DNA from: Mesorhizobium sp. 1M-11
Lineage (GTDB): Bacteria > Pseudomonadota > Alphaproteobacteria > Rhizobiales > Rhizobiaceae
NCBI RefSeq assembly: GCF_001303895.1
Contig: NZ_LJSD01000029.1
Location: 62,001-126,000, forward strand
DNA length: 64,000 nt
Direction: 5' to 3'
In this document: one piece after another, positions 45,642 to 55,084 of the stretch
How positions within the stretch are numbered: position 1 is the first letter of the stretch
Layout of the letters: the number at the start of each line of letters is the position of its first letter
The notes under the pieces: generated by a model
The model's database searches: none
Told to the model about the DNA's origin: nothing
What the model saw: the letters and a program-made list of their open reading frames with translations, nothing else
Made by a program: the position numbers and the translations under genes

Positions 45642-46748
45642 TCAGATCAAACCAAGGTAGGTCGCCAGCTCGCGGGCCGCGGCACCTCCGGCGCGATTGG
45701 CGCCGATGGTGGAGGCTGAAGGGCCGTAGCCGACCAGATGGACACGCGGATCCTTCTCGACCTGCGTCGCCAGCCGTCCGCCCATGACGATGCCGCCATT
45801 GTCTTCGCGCAACTGCAGCGGCGCGAGGTGATCGAGCGAGCTGCGGAAACCGGTTGCCCACAAGATGACGTCCGCCCTTTGCTCGGAACCATCCGGCCAG
45901 CGAACACCATCTTTCGTGATCTCGCTGAACATCGGCAGGCGCCTCAGCACGCCACGATCCCGGGCGGCTCGCAAGGCCGGTGTCAGCGAGATGCCGGTGA
46001 CGGAGACCACCGATCCGGGAACCAGCCCGCGCCGGACCCTGTCTTCGACCGCAGCGACAGCGGCGCGGCCATCCTCCACCGTGAAGGGCTCTTCCCGGAA
46101 TTGTGGTTCGCGGCGGGTGACCCAGCTCGTGCTGGTCACCTGCGAAATTTCGTCGAGATGCTGTAACGCTGAAATACCGCCGCCAACCACGACGACATGC
46201 TTCCCAACGAAGGCGTCGGCGCCGCGATAGTCGTGCGTGTGCAGTTGCTGCCCTTCGAACAATTCTGAACCGGGATAGACGGGAATGACCGGATTTTCCC
46301 ATGTTCCCGTTGCGTTGATGATGCCTCGCGCCGAAAACGTCTCCCGGCTCGTCTCGATCCGCAACCGTCCGGACCGGTCGCAGACGACCTTGGCCGTGAC
46401 AGGCCGGTAGACCGGCAGGTTGAACTTGCGCTCGTAGCTGGCGAAATATTCGGGCACCGCGACAGAGGCCTTGACCGCTCCGTCACCGGTGTCGACGGCT
46501 TCGGAAAACTGCATGCCCGGCAGATCGTGCACCCGGTTGACGGTGCTGAGCGTCAGCGAGGGCCAGCGATGCTGCCAGGCGCCGCCAGGCGTCGAATTGC
46601 TGTCCAGCACGAGGAATTGCCGCCCGACAGACAGGCCCAGCCTGCCGAGATGATAGGCCGAAGACAGCCCGGCCTGCCCCGCACCGATGACGACGATGTC
46701 GACCTTGAAGAGTAGGTTTGTCGAAGCGTCGGCCTGCGGCTCGGCCAC
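45642..46748 (-). CDS. FAD/NAD(P)-binding flavoprotein mono-oxygenase, FMO-like
   Basis: 368 residues. The FAD-binding GxGxxG is in DIVVIGAGQAGLSSAYHLG at the N-terminus. The NAD(P)-binding motif is HVVVVGGGISALQHL near residue 190. LWATGFRSSLDHLAPL is the ATG motif typical of this family. It resembles bacterial flavin mono-oxygenases of the Baeyer-Villiger or N-hydroxylating type; the substrate cannot be told. Begins with GTG at 46748. The yceH gene ends 2 bases upstream, so they are co-transcribed. Confidence 0.85.
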   Translation of the reverse strand: MAEPQADASTNLLFKVDIVVIGAGQAGLSSAYHLGRLGLSVGRQFLVLDSNSTPGGAWQHRWPSLTLSTVNRVHDLPGMQFSEAVDTGDGAVKASVAVPEYFASYERKFNLPVYRPVTAKVVCDRSGRLRIETSRETFSARGIINATGTWENPVIPVYPGSELFEGQQLHTHDYRGADAFVGKHVVVVGGGISALQHLDEISQVTSTSWVTRREPQFREEPFTVEDGRAAVAAVEDRVRRGLVPGSVVSVTGISLTPALRAARDRGVLRRLPMFSEITKDGVRWPDGSEQRADVILWATGFRSSLDHLAPLQLREDNGGIVMGGRLATQVEKDPRVHLVGYGPSASTIGANRAGGAAARELATYLGLI

Positions 46749-46750
46749 GC

Positions 46751-47392
46751 TTATGCGCCTACGGCATCGAGCCGCGCCTTGAGGGCCGCCACTTCCTCTT
46801 CCAGAAGCCGAACGCGTTCCTCGAGCTCCGAGACGGCGGGCGACGCAACGCCGGGCGCGCGGCTGGTCGCGACCACCGCGCTGACCTCGACATCGCCTGA
46901 AAGCAGATGTGCGAAACGGTCCTCACGCTGGCCGGGCGCACGGCCGATTTCCTTGACCAAAGGCGGCCTGCGGCCGATCAACATGTCGAGCTCGCCGCGC
47001 ACGGCATCGGCATCGGCGAAATTGGCCATGCGCTCCGCGCGGGCCTGCAATTCATAGACCGTCTGCGGACCACGCAGCAGAAGCAGGCCGATCAGCGCGG
47101 TCTGATTGCGGGTCAGCGAGAATTTCTGCGCCATCAGATGTTCGTAGCGCTCGACGCGCGACGCGAATTGCTGGCGCACCAGGCCCTTGGCTTGCAAGGT
47201 GCTGAGGGTGCGCATGATCTCGACCATCTCCAACGCCATCACCGGATCGCGCGAGGTCTTCTGGTTGGCGGCAGCCACCAGCGCGTTCGACGTCATCGGA
47301 TAGACGTCGGGCGTGAGCTCCTTCTTCTCGATCAGGCAGCCGAGGACACGAGCCTCGGCTGGGGTGAGATGGGGAAGATCTTCTGCTGTCAT
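46751..47392 (-). CDS. YceH/DUF480 family protein
   Basis: 213 residues. The conserved core is LTPAEARVLGCLIEKKELTPDVYPMTSNAL, with two winged-helix-like modules and SLTRNQTALIGLLLLRGPQTVYELQ. A C-terminal coiled coil (SELEERVRLLEEEVAALKARL) is typical. DNA binding is likely from the winged-helix fold; the role is unknown. It lies between the sdhB end (13 bases) and the flavoprotein gene on the same strand. Confidence 0.9.
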   Translation of the reverse strand: MTAEDLPHLTPAEARVLGCLIEKKELTPDVYPMTSNALVAAANQKTSRDPVMALEMVEIMRTLSTLQAKGLVRQQFASRVERYEHLMAQKFSLTRNQTALIGLLLLRGPQTVYELQARAERMANFADADAVRGELDMLIGRRPPLVKEIGRAPGQREDRFAHLLSGDVEVSAVVATSRAPGVASPAVSELEERVRLLEEEVAALKARLDAVGA

Positions 47393-47405
47393 ATGCGCTG
47401 TCGCC

Positions 47406-48185
47406 TCAGACGCGGCGCTCCACCATCATCTTCTTGATCTCGGCGATCGCCTTGGCAGGGTTGAGACCCTTCGGGCAGGTCTGCGCGCAGTTCATGATGG
47501 TGTGGCAGCGATAGAGCCGGAACGGATCTTCGAGGTTGTCCAGGCGCTCGCCTGTCGCTTCGTCTCTGGAGTCGATCAGCCAGCGGTAGGCCTGAAGCAG
47601 CGTGGCCGGGCCGAGGTAGCGATCGCCGTTCCACCAGTAGCTCGGGCATGAGGTCGAGCAGCAGGCGCACAGGATGCACTCGTAGAGGCCGTCAAGCTTC
47701 TGGCGGTCCTCATGGCTCTGCAGCCATTCCTTGGCCGGCTCCGGAGAGACCGTCTTCAGCCAGGGCTCGATCGAACGATGCTGGGCATAGAAATTGGTGA
47801 GATCCGGAACCAGGTCCTTCACCACCGGCATATGCGGCAGCGGATAGACCTTCACGGCGCCGGAAATGTCGTCGCAACCCTTGGTGCAGGCCAAGGTGTT
47901 GGAGCCGTCGATGTTCATGGCGCAGGAACCGCAGATGCCTTCGCGGCAGGAACGGCGCAGCGTCAGCGTCGGATCGATCTTGTTCTTGATGTAGAGCAGC
48001 GCATCCAGAACCATCGGCCCGCAATCGTCCATGTCGACGAAATAGGTGTCGATGCGCGGATTTTCATCGTCATCCGGCGACCACCGGTAGATGCGAAACT
48101 CGCGCAGGTTCGTGGCGCCTTCCGGCTTCGGCCAGGTCTTGCCCGGCTTGACCTGCGAATTCTTGGGCAGTGCGAGTTCGACCAT
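47406..48185 (-). CDS. sdhB: succinate dehydrogenase iron-sulfur subunit
   Basis: Electron-transfer subunit of complex II. 259 residues. All three Fe-S cluster motifs are present: the 2Fe-2[17 protein letters not shown] with a further Cys in TLACTKGC, the 4Fe-4[19 protein letters not shown], and the 3Fe-4[19 protein letters not shown]. The stop of the DUF3052 gene overlaps its ATG (TAATG), so translation is coupled. Last sdh gene of sdhC-D-A-x-B. Confidence 0.97.
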   Translation of the reverse strand: MVELALPKNSQVKPGKTWPKPEGATNLREFRIYRWSPDDDENPRIDTYFVDMDDCGPMVLDALLYIKNKIDPTLTLRRSCREGICGSCAMNIDGSNTLACTKGCDDISGAVKVYPLPHMPVVKDLVPDLTNFYAQHRSIEPWLKTVSPEPAKEWLQSHEDRQKLDGLYECILCACCSTSCPSYWWNGDRYLGPATLLQAYRWLIDSRDEATGERLDNLEDPFRLYRCHTIMNCAQTCPKGLNPAKAIAEIKKMMVERRV

Positions 48186-48625
48186 TACCTGCGGTCCTTT
48201 CGGATGACGAGCTTCAGCCCGGACCAGATTTCATCGATTGCCGCGACCTTGACGTCAACCAGGTCGAGCTTGAGCGCTTCGGCGCGTATCACGTCCTCGG
48301 TCACATCGGTCGGCACTTTGGATGCCTTTTTCGGCCACGACACCCAGATCATACCGTCCCGTTTGATCGCCGCCTGCAGCTGGCCGAGCGAACCCTCGAC
48401 CTCGTTGCGTCGGTCGGTGAAAGCGTGCACCACATCGCAGCTTGCATCGGCGTCGACGTCTGCCCAGGCGGTGAAATGCTCCACCGTGGCAAAGCGGACT
48501 GCTTCGCTGAGCCCCGCCAACTGTTCCGGCAAGGCCAGGAAGGCGGCATGCATGCCGTCCTTCAACCCCAGCTTCGCCGCAAGCGGCGTACCGGAATAGC
48601 CAGCCGTGGCCAGCGCCGCACCCAT
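48185..48625 (-). CDS. DUF3052-like protein encoded inside the sdh operon
   Basis: 146 residues, cytoplasmic, no signal peptide. It resembles DUF3052 proteins: [16 protein letters not shown] at the N-terminus, FAxLP-like AFLALPEQL, and a region [20 protein letters not shown] that is typical of that family. No biochemical role is known. It lies between sdhA (2 bases) and sdhB (1-base overlap), so it is made with complex II. This position suggests a link to complex II assembly or to succinate metabolism, but the family also occurs elsewhere. Confidence 0.82.
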   Translation of the reverse strand: MGAALATAGYSGTPLAAKLGLKDGMHAAFLALPEQLAGLSEAVRFATVEHFTAWADVDADASCDVVHAFTDRRNEVEGSLGQLQAAIKRDGMIWVSWPKKASKVPTDVTEDVIRAEALKLDLVDVKVAAIDEIWSGLKLVIRKDRR

Positions 48626-48627
48626 CG

Positions 48628-50466
48628 TCAGTACACCCGCGCCTTGGGCGCGATCTTGGCCGGATCGATTCCGCCCTTGTCCATCGGCAGCGTGGTCTCG
48701 GTGTGCACGCCGCGATAGGTCAGCGTCACCTTGCCGTCCTCGCTGACCTTCGCCAGCGTATGCTTGCGCCAGTTGGCATCGTCACGCGCCGAGAAGTCCT
48801 CGCGCGCGTGGGCACCACGGCTCTCCTTGCGCGCCTCGGCGCCATAGACTGTGGCGATGGCGTTCGCCATCAGGTTTTCCAGCTCCAACGTCTCGACCAG
48901 GTCCGAGTTCCAGATCATCGAACGGTCGAAGACCTTGACGTCCTTCTTCTCTTTCCAGATCTCGGAGACGCGCCTGCAGCCCTGCTCCAGCGACTCCTGC
49001 GTACGGAACACGGCGGCATCTTCCTGCATGGCGCGCTGCATCTTGTCGCGCAGCACCGCCGTCGGCGTGCCACCATTGGCGTGGCGCAGCCGATCGAAGC
49101 GATCCATGATCTTTTCCAGCGAACGCGGATTGGCCGCAGGCACCGAGGAGGTACGGTCCACCACCTGACCGGCGCGGATTGCCGCAGCGCGGCCGAACAC
49201 CACCAGGTCGATCAAGGAGTTGGAACCGAGGCGATTGGCGCCGTGCACCGAGGCGCAGCCGGCCTCGCCCACCGCCATCAGGCCGGGCGATACGCGATCC
49301 GGGCTCTTCGCGGTCGGGTTCAGCACCTCGCCCCAATAGTTGGTCGGCACGCCGCCCATATTGTAGTGCACCGTCGGCAGCACCGGGATCGGCTCGCGCG
49401 TCACGTCGACGCCGGCGAAGATCTTCGCCGATTCCGAAATGCCGGGCAGACGTTCGTGAAGAACGGCCGGATCGAGATGGTCGAGATGCAGGAAGATGTG
49501 GTCCTTCTGCTTGCCGACGCCGCGACCCTCGCGGATTTCCAGCGTCATGCAACGCGAGACGACGTCGCGCGAAGCAAGGTCCTTGGCCGATGGCGCGTAA
49601 CGCTCCATGAAGCGCTCGCCTTCCGAATTGACCAGATAGCCACCTTCGCCGCGTGCGCCTTCGGTGATCAGGCAGCCGGCGCCGTAGATGCCGGTCGGAT
49701 GGAACTGCACGAACTCCATGTCCTGCAACGGCAGGCCGGCGCGTACCGCCATGCCGCCGCCGTCGCCGGTACAGGTATGTGCCGAGGTTGCCGAGAGGTA
49801 GGCGCGGCCGTAACCACCGGTCGCCAGCACGACCATCTTTGCCGAGAAGCGATGGATGGTGCCGTCGTCGAGATTCCAGGCTACGACACCGGTGCAGGTG
49901 CCGTCATCGTCCATGATCAGGTCGAGCGCGAAATATTCAATGAAGAACTGCGCGTTGTTCTTCAGCGACTGGCCGTAGAGCGTATGCAGGATGGCGTGGC
50001 CGGTGCGATCGGCCGCAGCGCAGGTGCGCTGCACGGGCGGACCGTCGCCGTAATTCATCATGTGGCCGCCGAACGGGCGCTGATAGATCTTGCCCTCTTC
50101 AGTGCGCGAGAACGGCACGCCGTAGTGCTCGAGTTCGTAGACCGCGGCAGGGGCCTCGCGCACCATGTATTCCATGGCATCGACGTCGCCGAGCCAGTCG
50201 GAACCCTTGACGGTGTCGTAGAGGTGCCACTGCCAGCTGTCGGGACCCATGTTCTGCAGCGAAGCGGCGATGCCGCCCTGCGCTGCCACGGTATGCGAGC
50301 GGGTTGGGAAGACCTTGGTGATGCATGCCGTGCGCAGGCCCTGCTCGGCCATGCCGAGCGTTGCGCGCAGGCCGGCGCCGCCGGCACCGACGATCACCAC
50401 GTCGAACTTGTGGTCTACGTAAGTATAGGCGGAAGCCGTGCTGCCGCTTTTCGCGTCCTTGGCCAA
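48628..50466 (-). CDS. sdhA: succinate dehydrogenase flavoprotein subunit
   Basis: It oxidises succinate to fumarate with a covalent FAD. 612 residues. Motifs: [18 protein letters not shown] (dinucleotide fold), [16 protein letters not shown] with the FAD-linked His, the active site [21 protein letters not shown], and RMTL-like [13 protein letters not shown]. The start is TTG at 50466 with GGAGG 8 bases upstream; the protein would begin with Met then [13 protein letters not shown]. The frame's earlier TTG at 50520 would overlap sdhD by 50 bases. Confidence 0.96.
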   Translation of the reverse strand: MAKDAKSGSTASAYTYVDHKFDVVIVGAGGAGLRATLGMAEQGLRTACITKVFPTRSHTVAAQGGIAASLQNMGPDSWQWHLYDTVKGSDWLGDVDAMEYMVREAPAAVYELEHYGVPFSRTEEGKIYQRPFGGHMMNYGDGPPVQRTCAAADRTGHAILHTLYGQSLKNNAQFFIEYFALDLIMDDDGTCTGVVAWNLDDGTIHRFSAKMVVLATGGYGRAYLSATSAHTCTGDGGGMAVRAGLPLQDMEFVQFHPTGIYGAGCLITEGARGEGGYLVNSEGERFMERYAPSAKDLASRDVVSRCMTLEIREGRGVGKQKDHIFLHLDHLDPAVLHERLPGISESAKIFAGVDVTREPIPVLPTVHYNMGGVPTNYWGEVLNPTAKSPDRVSPGLMAVGEAGCASVHGANRLGSNSLIDLVVFGRAAAIRAGQVVDRTSSVPAANPRSLEKIMDRFDRLRHANGGTPTAVLRDKMQRAMQEDAAVFRTQESLEQGCRRVSEIWKEKKDVKVFDRSMIWNSDLVETLELENLMANAIATVYGAEARKESRGAHAREDFSARDDANWRKHTLAKVSEDGKVTLTYRGVHTETTLPMDKGGIDPAKIAPKARVY

Positions 50467-50470
50467 AGCG

Positions 50471-50866
50471 TCAGCCTCCGAATGCCAGCTTGAGCAGGGC
50501 GAAGATCGAAACCACGCCAACCGCTATCGTGAAAAAGGTGTTGAGGATCAGAAGCGCGAGCTTGCTGCCCTCGCCGTGGACATAGTCCTCGATGATGACC
50601 TGCATGCCCAGCCGCATATGATAGAGCCCTGAAATCAACACCAGGACCATCACCAGCGCCACCAACGGATTGGCCAGCGCGGCACGAACATCTTCGTAAG
50701 GCGCGCCGTTGTTCGCGATGAGGAAGCCAACGAAAAAGAGCAGCAGCGGGATGTTGGCGATTGCCGTCAACCGCTGACGCCAGAAATGCATGGTGCCTTC
50801 ACGGGCGGAACCCAGGCCGCGGACCTTGCCGAGCGGCGTGCGCATGTCGGATTTGTTTGCACTCAT
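50471..50866 (-). CDS. sdhD: succinate dehydrogenase membrane anchor subunit
   Basis: 131 residues, three transmembrane segments ([35 protein letters not shown] and [20 protein letters not shown]). Its haem-b ligand is probably the His in [18 protein letters not shown], a signature of SdhD. It starts at 50866, 3 bases after the sdhC stop, in the sdhCDAB order. Confidence 0.95.
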   Translation of the reverse strand: MSANKSDMRTPLGKVRGLGSAREGTMHFWRQRLTAIANIPLLLFFVGFLIANNGAPYEDVRAALANPLVALVMVLVLISGLYHMRLGMQVIIEDYVHGEGSKLALLILNTFFTIAVGVVSIFALLKLAFGG

Positions 50867-50869
50867 CGC

Positions 50870-51274
50870 TCAGCCTCCCCGGACCATATAGCCGACAACC
50901 CAGATCAGGATCGTCAGGACGACCGAGCCGACCAGTGTCGCCCAGGCAATCTTCGAGGCGGTGTGCTTTTCCAGACCAGTGCCAGTGTCCCATACGAAAT
51001 GACGAATACCGCCAAGCATGTGGTGCATCAACGCCCAGGTGTAGCCGAACAGCACCAGCCGGCCGAACCATGAGCCGAAGATACCGTTGACGAAATCGAA
51101 ATAGGACTGCGGACCGGCCGCCGCCGTCAGCCACCAGGCGACCAGCAGCGTGCCGAAATAGAGCGCGCCGCCGGTGACGCGGTGAAGGATCGACATCGTC
51201 ATGGTCACCGGCCATCGATATGCGGTCAGATGGGGCGAAAGCGGTCTGTCGCGGGTGGCTGGTGAGTGGCTCAT
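50870..51274 (-). CDS. sdhC: succinate dehydrogenase cytochrome b556 subunit
   Basis: 134 residues, three transmembrane segments. The family signatures are RPLSPHLTAYRWPVTMTMSI and SILHRVTGGALYFGTLLVAWW, with the haem ligand in TWALMHHMLGGIRHFVWD. Start at 51274 with a GGGGA site; a Met six codons upstream is less likely. First gene of the operon, 70 bases after a likely sigma-70 start of transcription. Confidence 0.95.
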   Translation of the reverse strand: MSHSPATRDRPLSPHLTAYRWPVTMTMSILHRVTGGALYFGTLLVAWWLTAAAGPQSYFDFVNGIFGSWFGRLVLFGYTWALMHHMLGGIRHFVWDTGTGLEKHTASKIAWATLVGSVVLTILIWVVGYMVRGG

Positions 51275-51350
51275 GGCTTCCCCGTTCGGCACCCGTCACG
51301 GCGATGCAAACGCGGCACCGACGCTTCGGAATGCGACTATGGACAGCGGC

Positions 51351-51379
51351 GTTCTAAAACGCTTTTTGCACCGCGTCAA
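51351..51379 (-). promoter_or_regulatory. sigma-70-type promoter of sdhCDAB
   Basis: On the minus strand, -35 TTGACG (51379-51374) and -10 TAGAAC (51356-51351) with exactly 17 bases between. Start of transcription expected near 51344, 70 bases upstream of sdhC. Confidence 0.6.
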
Positions 51380-51509
51380 AGCCAGAAAATCGTTTCGGAA
51401 AAGTCATTTAGTCTGACGAATAGCGGTGCTGCCGCCTTTAACCGATTGAACGTCCTCGCGACCGCGAATGACACTACCCGACCGGCCTATCGGATGCTGC
51501 CCGAAAGGA

Positions 51510-51962
51510 TTAGCGCCTGCAGGCGACTGGAGTGGTGTTGGCTTTCATGACCAGCGCCTCTCGGCCGTCGATCACGATTGCGTCATGGTCAATGCCGAAT
51601 CGGCTGTTCTGGCCGGCCGGCGCGGCGGGCATTTCCTCGTTGACGCCATCCGAACCGACAACGCGGATCGCGTTGCCGATGTTCTCGACGGTTATGCGGC
51701 CGCCGTCGGCACAATTGTAAGTTGCCGTGCGCGGTTGAGGCGTGTCCTTTTCGATCAACGTGGCCGCGGTTTGCGAATCTGGTGCGCCAGCAGCAGCGGT
51801 GTTCTGGCCAGGCTTGCCCTGTGAAACACAGGCTGAAAGCGCCAAAAGCACTACGGGAGCAATTCCAGCAAAAGTGCGCAGCGTTTCAGTGTCTCCGCGT
51901 TTCCGCGAAAAGCGGAAACGCTTCGAGGTGGGCGTCGCCCGGGACATTCGGCGTAGCGCCAT
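51510..51962 (-). CDS. lipoprotein with MliC-like domain; N-terminus formed by a repeat element
   Basis: 150 residues. The C-terminal half shows TATYNCADGGRITVENIGNAI, as in MliC lysozyme inhibitors, with a Cys pair (YNCADGG and PVACRR). The lipobox LLALSAC ends a hydrophobic stretch at about residue 44. Before it lies an unusually long basic segment, MALRRMSRATPTSKRFRFSR then KRGDTETLRTFAGIAP, which is translated from a family A repeat at 51857-51922. GGAGG 6 bases before the ATG at 51962 supports this start. The lipoprotein would be exported with an extended n-region, or starts further in. Confidence 0.75.
   Translation of the reverse strand: MALRRMSRATPTSKRFRFSRKRGDTETLRTFAGIAPVVLLALSACVSQGKPGQNTAAAGAPDSQTAATLIEKDTPQPRTATYNCADGGRITVENIGNAIRVVGSDGVNEEMPAAPAGQNSRFGIDHDAIVIDGREALVMKANTTPVACRR
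51857..51922. repeat. palindromic repeat family A, shortened copy inside a gene
   Basis: Begins GAGCAATTCCAGCAAAAGTG and ends in a hairpin GCGTTTCCGC-GAAAA-GCGGAAACGC. Shorter than the copy at 12501 because the middle is missing. It lies wholly within the lipoprotein gene and is read on the minus strand as part of its signal sequence. Confidence 0.75.
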
Positions 51963-52075
51963 GCGAATCCTCCAGTGCGCCAACCTAGTCGCGATCGTCC
52001 CGGCCGATCAAGCCGCGATGTTAACCATGTTAAGCAAAGTCGCCCTCTGCCACCGCCCCACCCCCTTAACAAAGG

Positions 52076-52090
52076 TTAAGAAAAGGTTAA
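52076..52090 (+). promoter_or_regulatory. CtrA-type box
   Basis: TTAAGAAAAGGTTAA, i.e. TTAA-N7-TTAA, the CtrA consensus of alphaproteobacteria. A further TTAA lies 10 bases before it. The box is 46 bases before the ATG of the downstream exported protein and about 115 bases before the lipoprotein start on the other strand. Confidence 0.55.
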
Positions 52091-52136
52091 TTCTGCGATT
52101 CGAGGAGGCAGCCCTCATTTTGGATGGAGGAGCGCC

Positions 52137-52499
52137 ATGTTTTGGAATTCTGCCCGCAATGCCGTCAGCGGCGTCGCCCTTGCCGTCCTGGCGTTCGGCC
52201 ACGCGGCTCCTGCCTTGGCATGGTCAGGCGAGCAAGACCATGCTTACGCCGATTCCTTTGGCAACCTCGTGATCGACAGCGCCTCCGGCTATAAGCGCAT
52301 TTTGGTCGGCGAAGGTGCCATGGCCAGGAAGATGGCGGACTACACAAGTGCCGGCCAACCCAGGGTTCTCCATCTGGAGCGAAGCGGCGACTATGCCGAC
52401 GAGCGCGACTGCTATCGCCCGCCGGCTTTCGTGAAAGGCCGCTCCTATATGTATGGCCTTGCCGACGGCGAAATGCCGGAGATCAGTCCCTGCCGTTGA
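52137..52499 (+). CDS. small exported protein, function unknown
   Basis: 120 residues with a signal peptide (NAVSGVALAVLAFGHAAPALA, cleavage before WSGEQ). The mature part is about 90 residues with two cysteines (DERDCYRPP and ISPCR). It resembles no family I can name. GGAGGAG is 5 bases before the ATG. Its last 17 bases overlap the end of the convergent GGDEF gene. A CtrA-type box lies upstream, so its expression may follow the cell cycle. Confidence 0.72.
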   Translation: MFWNSARNAVSGVALAVLAFGHAAPALAWSGEQDHAYADSFGNLVIDSASGYKRILVGEGAMARKMADYTSAGQPRVLHLERSGDYADERDCYRPPAFVKGRSYMYGLADGEMPEISPCR

Positions 52500-53706
52500 A
52501 GCCATTGCCCAACGGCTTGCCGTTGGGTTTCGCAACGATGGCGATCGGCCCTGAAGCGACACGCACCTGGTCGCGGCCGCCCTTCTTCGCACCATAGAGC
52601 GCCTCGTCTGCCCTGCGCATCAATTCGGAAAGGGTTTCCCCGGATCGCAGCTCTGCGACACCAAAACTCGCCGTGCAGCGATAGGACAGCGGCAATCCCT
52701 TGATCGGCAGCGCGCCGAAGGCGCTGCGCGCGCCTTCCGCGAACAGCCGCGCCGCAGCAAGATTGGTGCCTGGCAGCATCACGGCGAATTCCTCGCCGCC
52801 GAGGCGGGCGGCAAGGTGGCTCGGGCCCGCCGCATCGCGCAGGAAGCCGGAGAAGGTTTCGATGACACGGTCGCCGCAGGCATGGCCGAAATTGTCGTTG
52901 ACCCGTTTGAAGTGATCGAGATCGGCAATGACGAGCGACACCGGCAAGCCCTGACGGCCGACTTCGCGCAACGCAATTTCGGCATGCCGCTTGAAGCCGC
53001 CACGATTGAGCAGACCCGAAAGGGTATCGGTTTCCGATTTCGAGGTGGCTTCGGCGAGCACGTCGCGCACCAGGATGACCAGAAGCAGCAATGCGATGGC
53101 AATTGCAAATACGGTCCCCAATGACTGGGAGACCATCGCATAGTTCGTCTGCAGATAGGCCTGCGGATCGGCGCCCCAGCCGCCCAGCGCGTGGGCGATC
53201 AGCGGCTTCGATGCAAATTGCAGCGCACTCGCCGCGAGAACCACCATCAAGATGACATCAAGATTCTCGCGCCGCTGCCGGGACGACCAGACGATCCAGA
53301 GGCCGATGAGCTGTGCTGCCGCATAGGGAAGCTGGTACGCCATCATGCGGGGAAAGGAGTGCCTGGGCAGGTCCTGCACGAAATAGACGATCACCGAAGT
53401 GGCCACCAGAAACGCGGCCATGAACCGCCAGGGCGGCGTTAGACCGTATTTATGGGCCAGCCCGACGTTGAAGATGAGTGTCGCCGCAAGAAACACCGCA
53501 AAGGCCGCCACCACCGGCGGCGTCGCATAGTTGAAGGCGGGGATGGAGAATTCGACGACAAAATAGGCCATGCCGACGGCATAACCCAGAGCCAGCCAGC
53601 GTGCCGCGACACGGCGCGTGTCATAGGCGGCAACGGTCATGAAGGCCGCTGCCAGCAGGCCAGCGACGAAAAGGTTGATCGCCAGGATGAAGTTCGCACC
53701 GCTCAT
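52483..53706 (-). CDS. membrane-bound diguanylate cyclase (GGDEF)
   Basis: 407 residues. Six or seven transmembrane segments at about 1-225 form a sensor region of unknown ligand. The GGDEF domain (about 240-400) has the active-site sequence AARLGGEEFAVMLPG, with SLVIADLDHFKRVNDNFGHA for GTP and metal binding. GGEEF is a catalytically competent variant. No RxxD inhibitory site precedes it. It makes cyclic di-GMP. Its neighbour on the same strand is a second GGDEF gene. Confidence 0.9.
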   Translation of the reverse strand: MSGANFILAINLFVAGLLAAAFMTVAAYDTRRVAARWLALGYAVGMAYFVVEFSIPAFNYATPPVVAAFAVFLAATLIFNVGLAHKYGLTPPWRFMAAFLVATSVIVYFVQDLPRHSFPRMMAYQLPYAAAQLIGLWIVWSSRQRRENLDVILMVVLAASALQFASKPLIAHALGGWGADPQAYLQTNYAMVSQSLGTVFAIAIALLLLVILVRDVLAEATSKSETDTLSGLLNRGGFKRHAEIALREVGRQGLPVSLVIADLDHFKRVNDNFGHACGDRVIETFSGFLRDAAGPSHLAARLGGEEFAVMLPGTNLAAARLFAEGARSAFGALPIKGLPLSYRCTASFGVAELRSGETLSELMRRADEALYGAKKGGRDQVRVASGPIAIVAKPNGKPLGNGFNGRD

Positions 53707-53818
53707 CGCGACAAATCTATCCGTAGCCTCGGTCGCACCGACTTAATGATCTTAGCAAGAGACGATCGTATCGCTTCGAAACGAAGAACAGGTTAACCGA
53801 CCGGCAGCTGTCCCGATC

Positions 53819-55039
53819 TCAGCTTGCAGCAGGGATTTCCACGAATGCAGCCATCGGCTGCCTCTGGAACGATATGCGGACGCTGTCACGTCCGTTCTGC
53901 TTGGCCTTGTAAAGTGCCTCGTCGGCACGCAGCATCAGGGGTGCGAGCGCCTCGCCCCCGAAGCGGCCGGCGACGCCGAAACTGGCGGTCAGCTTGACGC
54001 CAGGCGGCACACCTTCGATCGTTTCGGAACAAAAGGCCTCGCGCACCGCTTCGGCGAAGAGACGCCCGGCAACAAGATCGGTCGACGGCATCAACACCGC
54101 GAATTCCTCGCCACCGATACGGCCGACAACCGCGCGCGAACCTGCCGCCTGGAGTCGTGCGGCGAAATCGACGATGACCTGGTCCCCGACGGCATGCCCG
54201 AAACGGTCGTTGACCGACTTGAAATGATCCAGATCAGCCATCACCAATGTCACGGGTGCACCCGTTTGCGCGCTGCGCTCCAGCACTGAAGCGGCTTTTT
54301 GTTCGAAGCCGCGACGGTTGAGCAATTTCGATAGTGCGTCGGTCTCGGACTCGGCCTGCAGTTCCTTGATGGTATCGAGCGCGACGGCAGTCAGCAAAGT
54401 GAGCGCGATCAGCAATGAGAAGACCATGACCGAAAGGCTGGTGGTCAGCCAATAAGGCGAGGTTATGTATGGCGGGCGGGCGGCATCCGCCCCGCTCAGC
54501 AGCGCAACCAGCAGCGGACGAATGAAAAAGTCCGCAGCCCTGAGGCCGGCGACCAGGATGATCATGCGGTCGATCACCGAGCGGCGGCTGGATTGGCGCA
54601 GCCGCATCATGGCGACGATGCAGAGAGCGCCCAATCCGTAATTCACGGAAAACACCCGCCCCGGAAAGTACGGATGCACGAAGAAGAACCAGAGAAAGCC
54701 GCCCATGCCCGCAACTACGCAGACAAGCGACGCCGCCCAGGGAATGCGCACGCCCTGACGGGTCGTGACAGCCGCCACGAGCAGCAGAAGAGCTCCGAAG
54801 AACAAAAGATTGGACATCACTTTCGATACGGCCAGACCGGCGCCGAGATCGAAGGATTGCAACGTGAAGCCAATCGCCACCGCGAGGTAGCAGACGCACA
54901 GCTGCAGCACGTAGCGGTTCTCGCGTCGAAAGGACCACAACACGAAAAATGCCGTCGACAGGACCATCGACAGCACCGGGTTGAGAAGAGAAATGAAAAG
55001 GTGCTGACTCACCGCCACGCCCGAATGTCCCTCTTGCAT
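53819..55039 (-). CDS. membrane-bound diguanylate cyclase (GGDEF), second copy
   Basis: 406 residues, with six or more transmembrane segments in the first 220. The GGDEF domain has RIGGEEFAVLMPS and TLVMADLDHFKSVNDRFGHAV. It is clearly related to the preceding gene (the order of the parts and ESETDALSKLLNRRGFEQKA versus KSETDTLSGLLNRGGFKRHA), so the pair arose by duplication. No RxxD inhibitory site. The start is uncertain: ATG at 55039 or TTG at 55057, neither with a good ribosome-binding site. Confidence 0.88.
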   Translation of the reverse strand: MQEGHSGVAVSQHLFISLLNPVLSMVLSTAFFVLWSFRRENRYVLQLCVCYLAVAIGFTLQSFDLGAGLAVSKVMSNLLFFGALLLLVAAVTTRQGVRIPWAASLVCVVAGMGGFLWFFFVHPYFPGRVFSVNYGLGALCIVAMMRLRQSSRRSVIDRMIILVAGLRAADFFIRPLLVALLSGADAARPPYITSPYWLTTSLSVMVFSLLIALTLLTAVALDTIKELQAESETDALSKLLNRRGFEQKAASVLERSAQTGAPVTLVMADLDHFKSVNDRFGHAVGDQVIVDFAARLQAAGSRAVVGRIGGEEFAVLMPSTDLVAGRLFAEAVREAFCSETIEGVPPGVKLTASFGVAGRFGGEALAPLMLRADEALYKAKQNGRDSVRISFQRQPMAAFVEIPAAS

Positions 55040-55084
55040 GATAGCGCGAAGGGACAAACAACGCGTTAAGTGGCAACCCCGCTG

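Noticed and set aside
48703..50493. 596-codon open frame on the plus strand
   Set aside because: It is antisense to sdhA, which has all family motifs.
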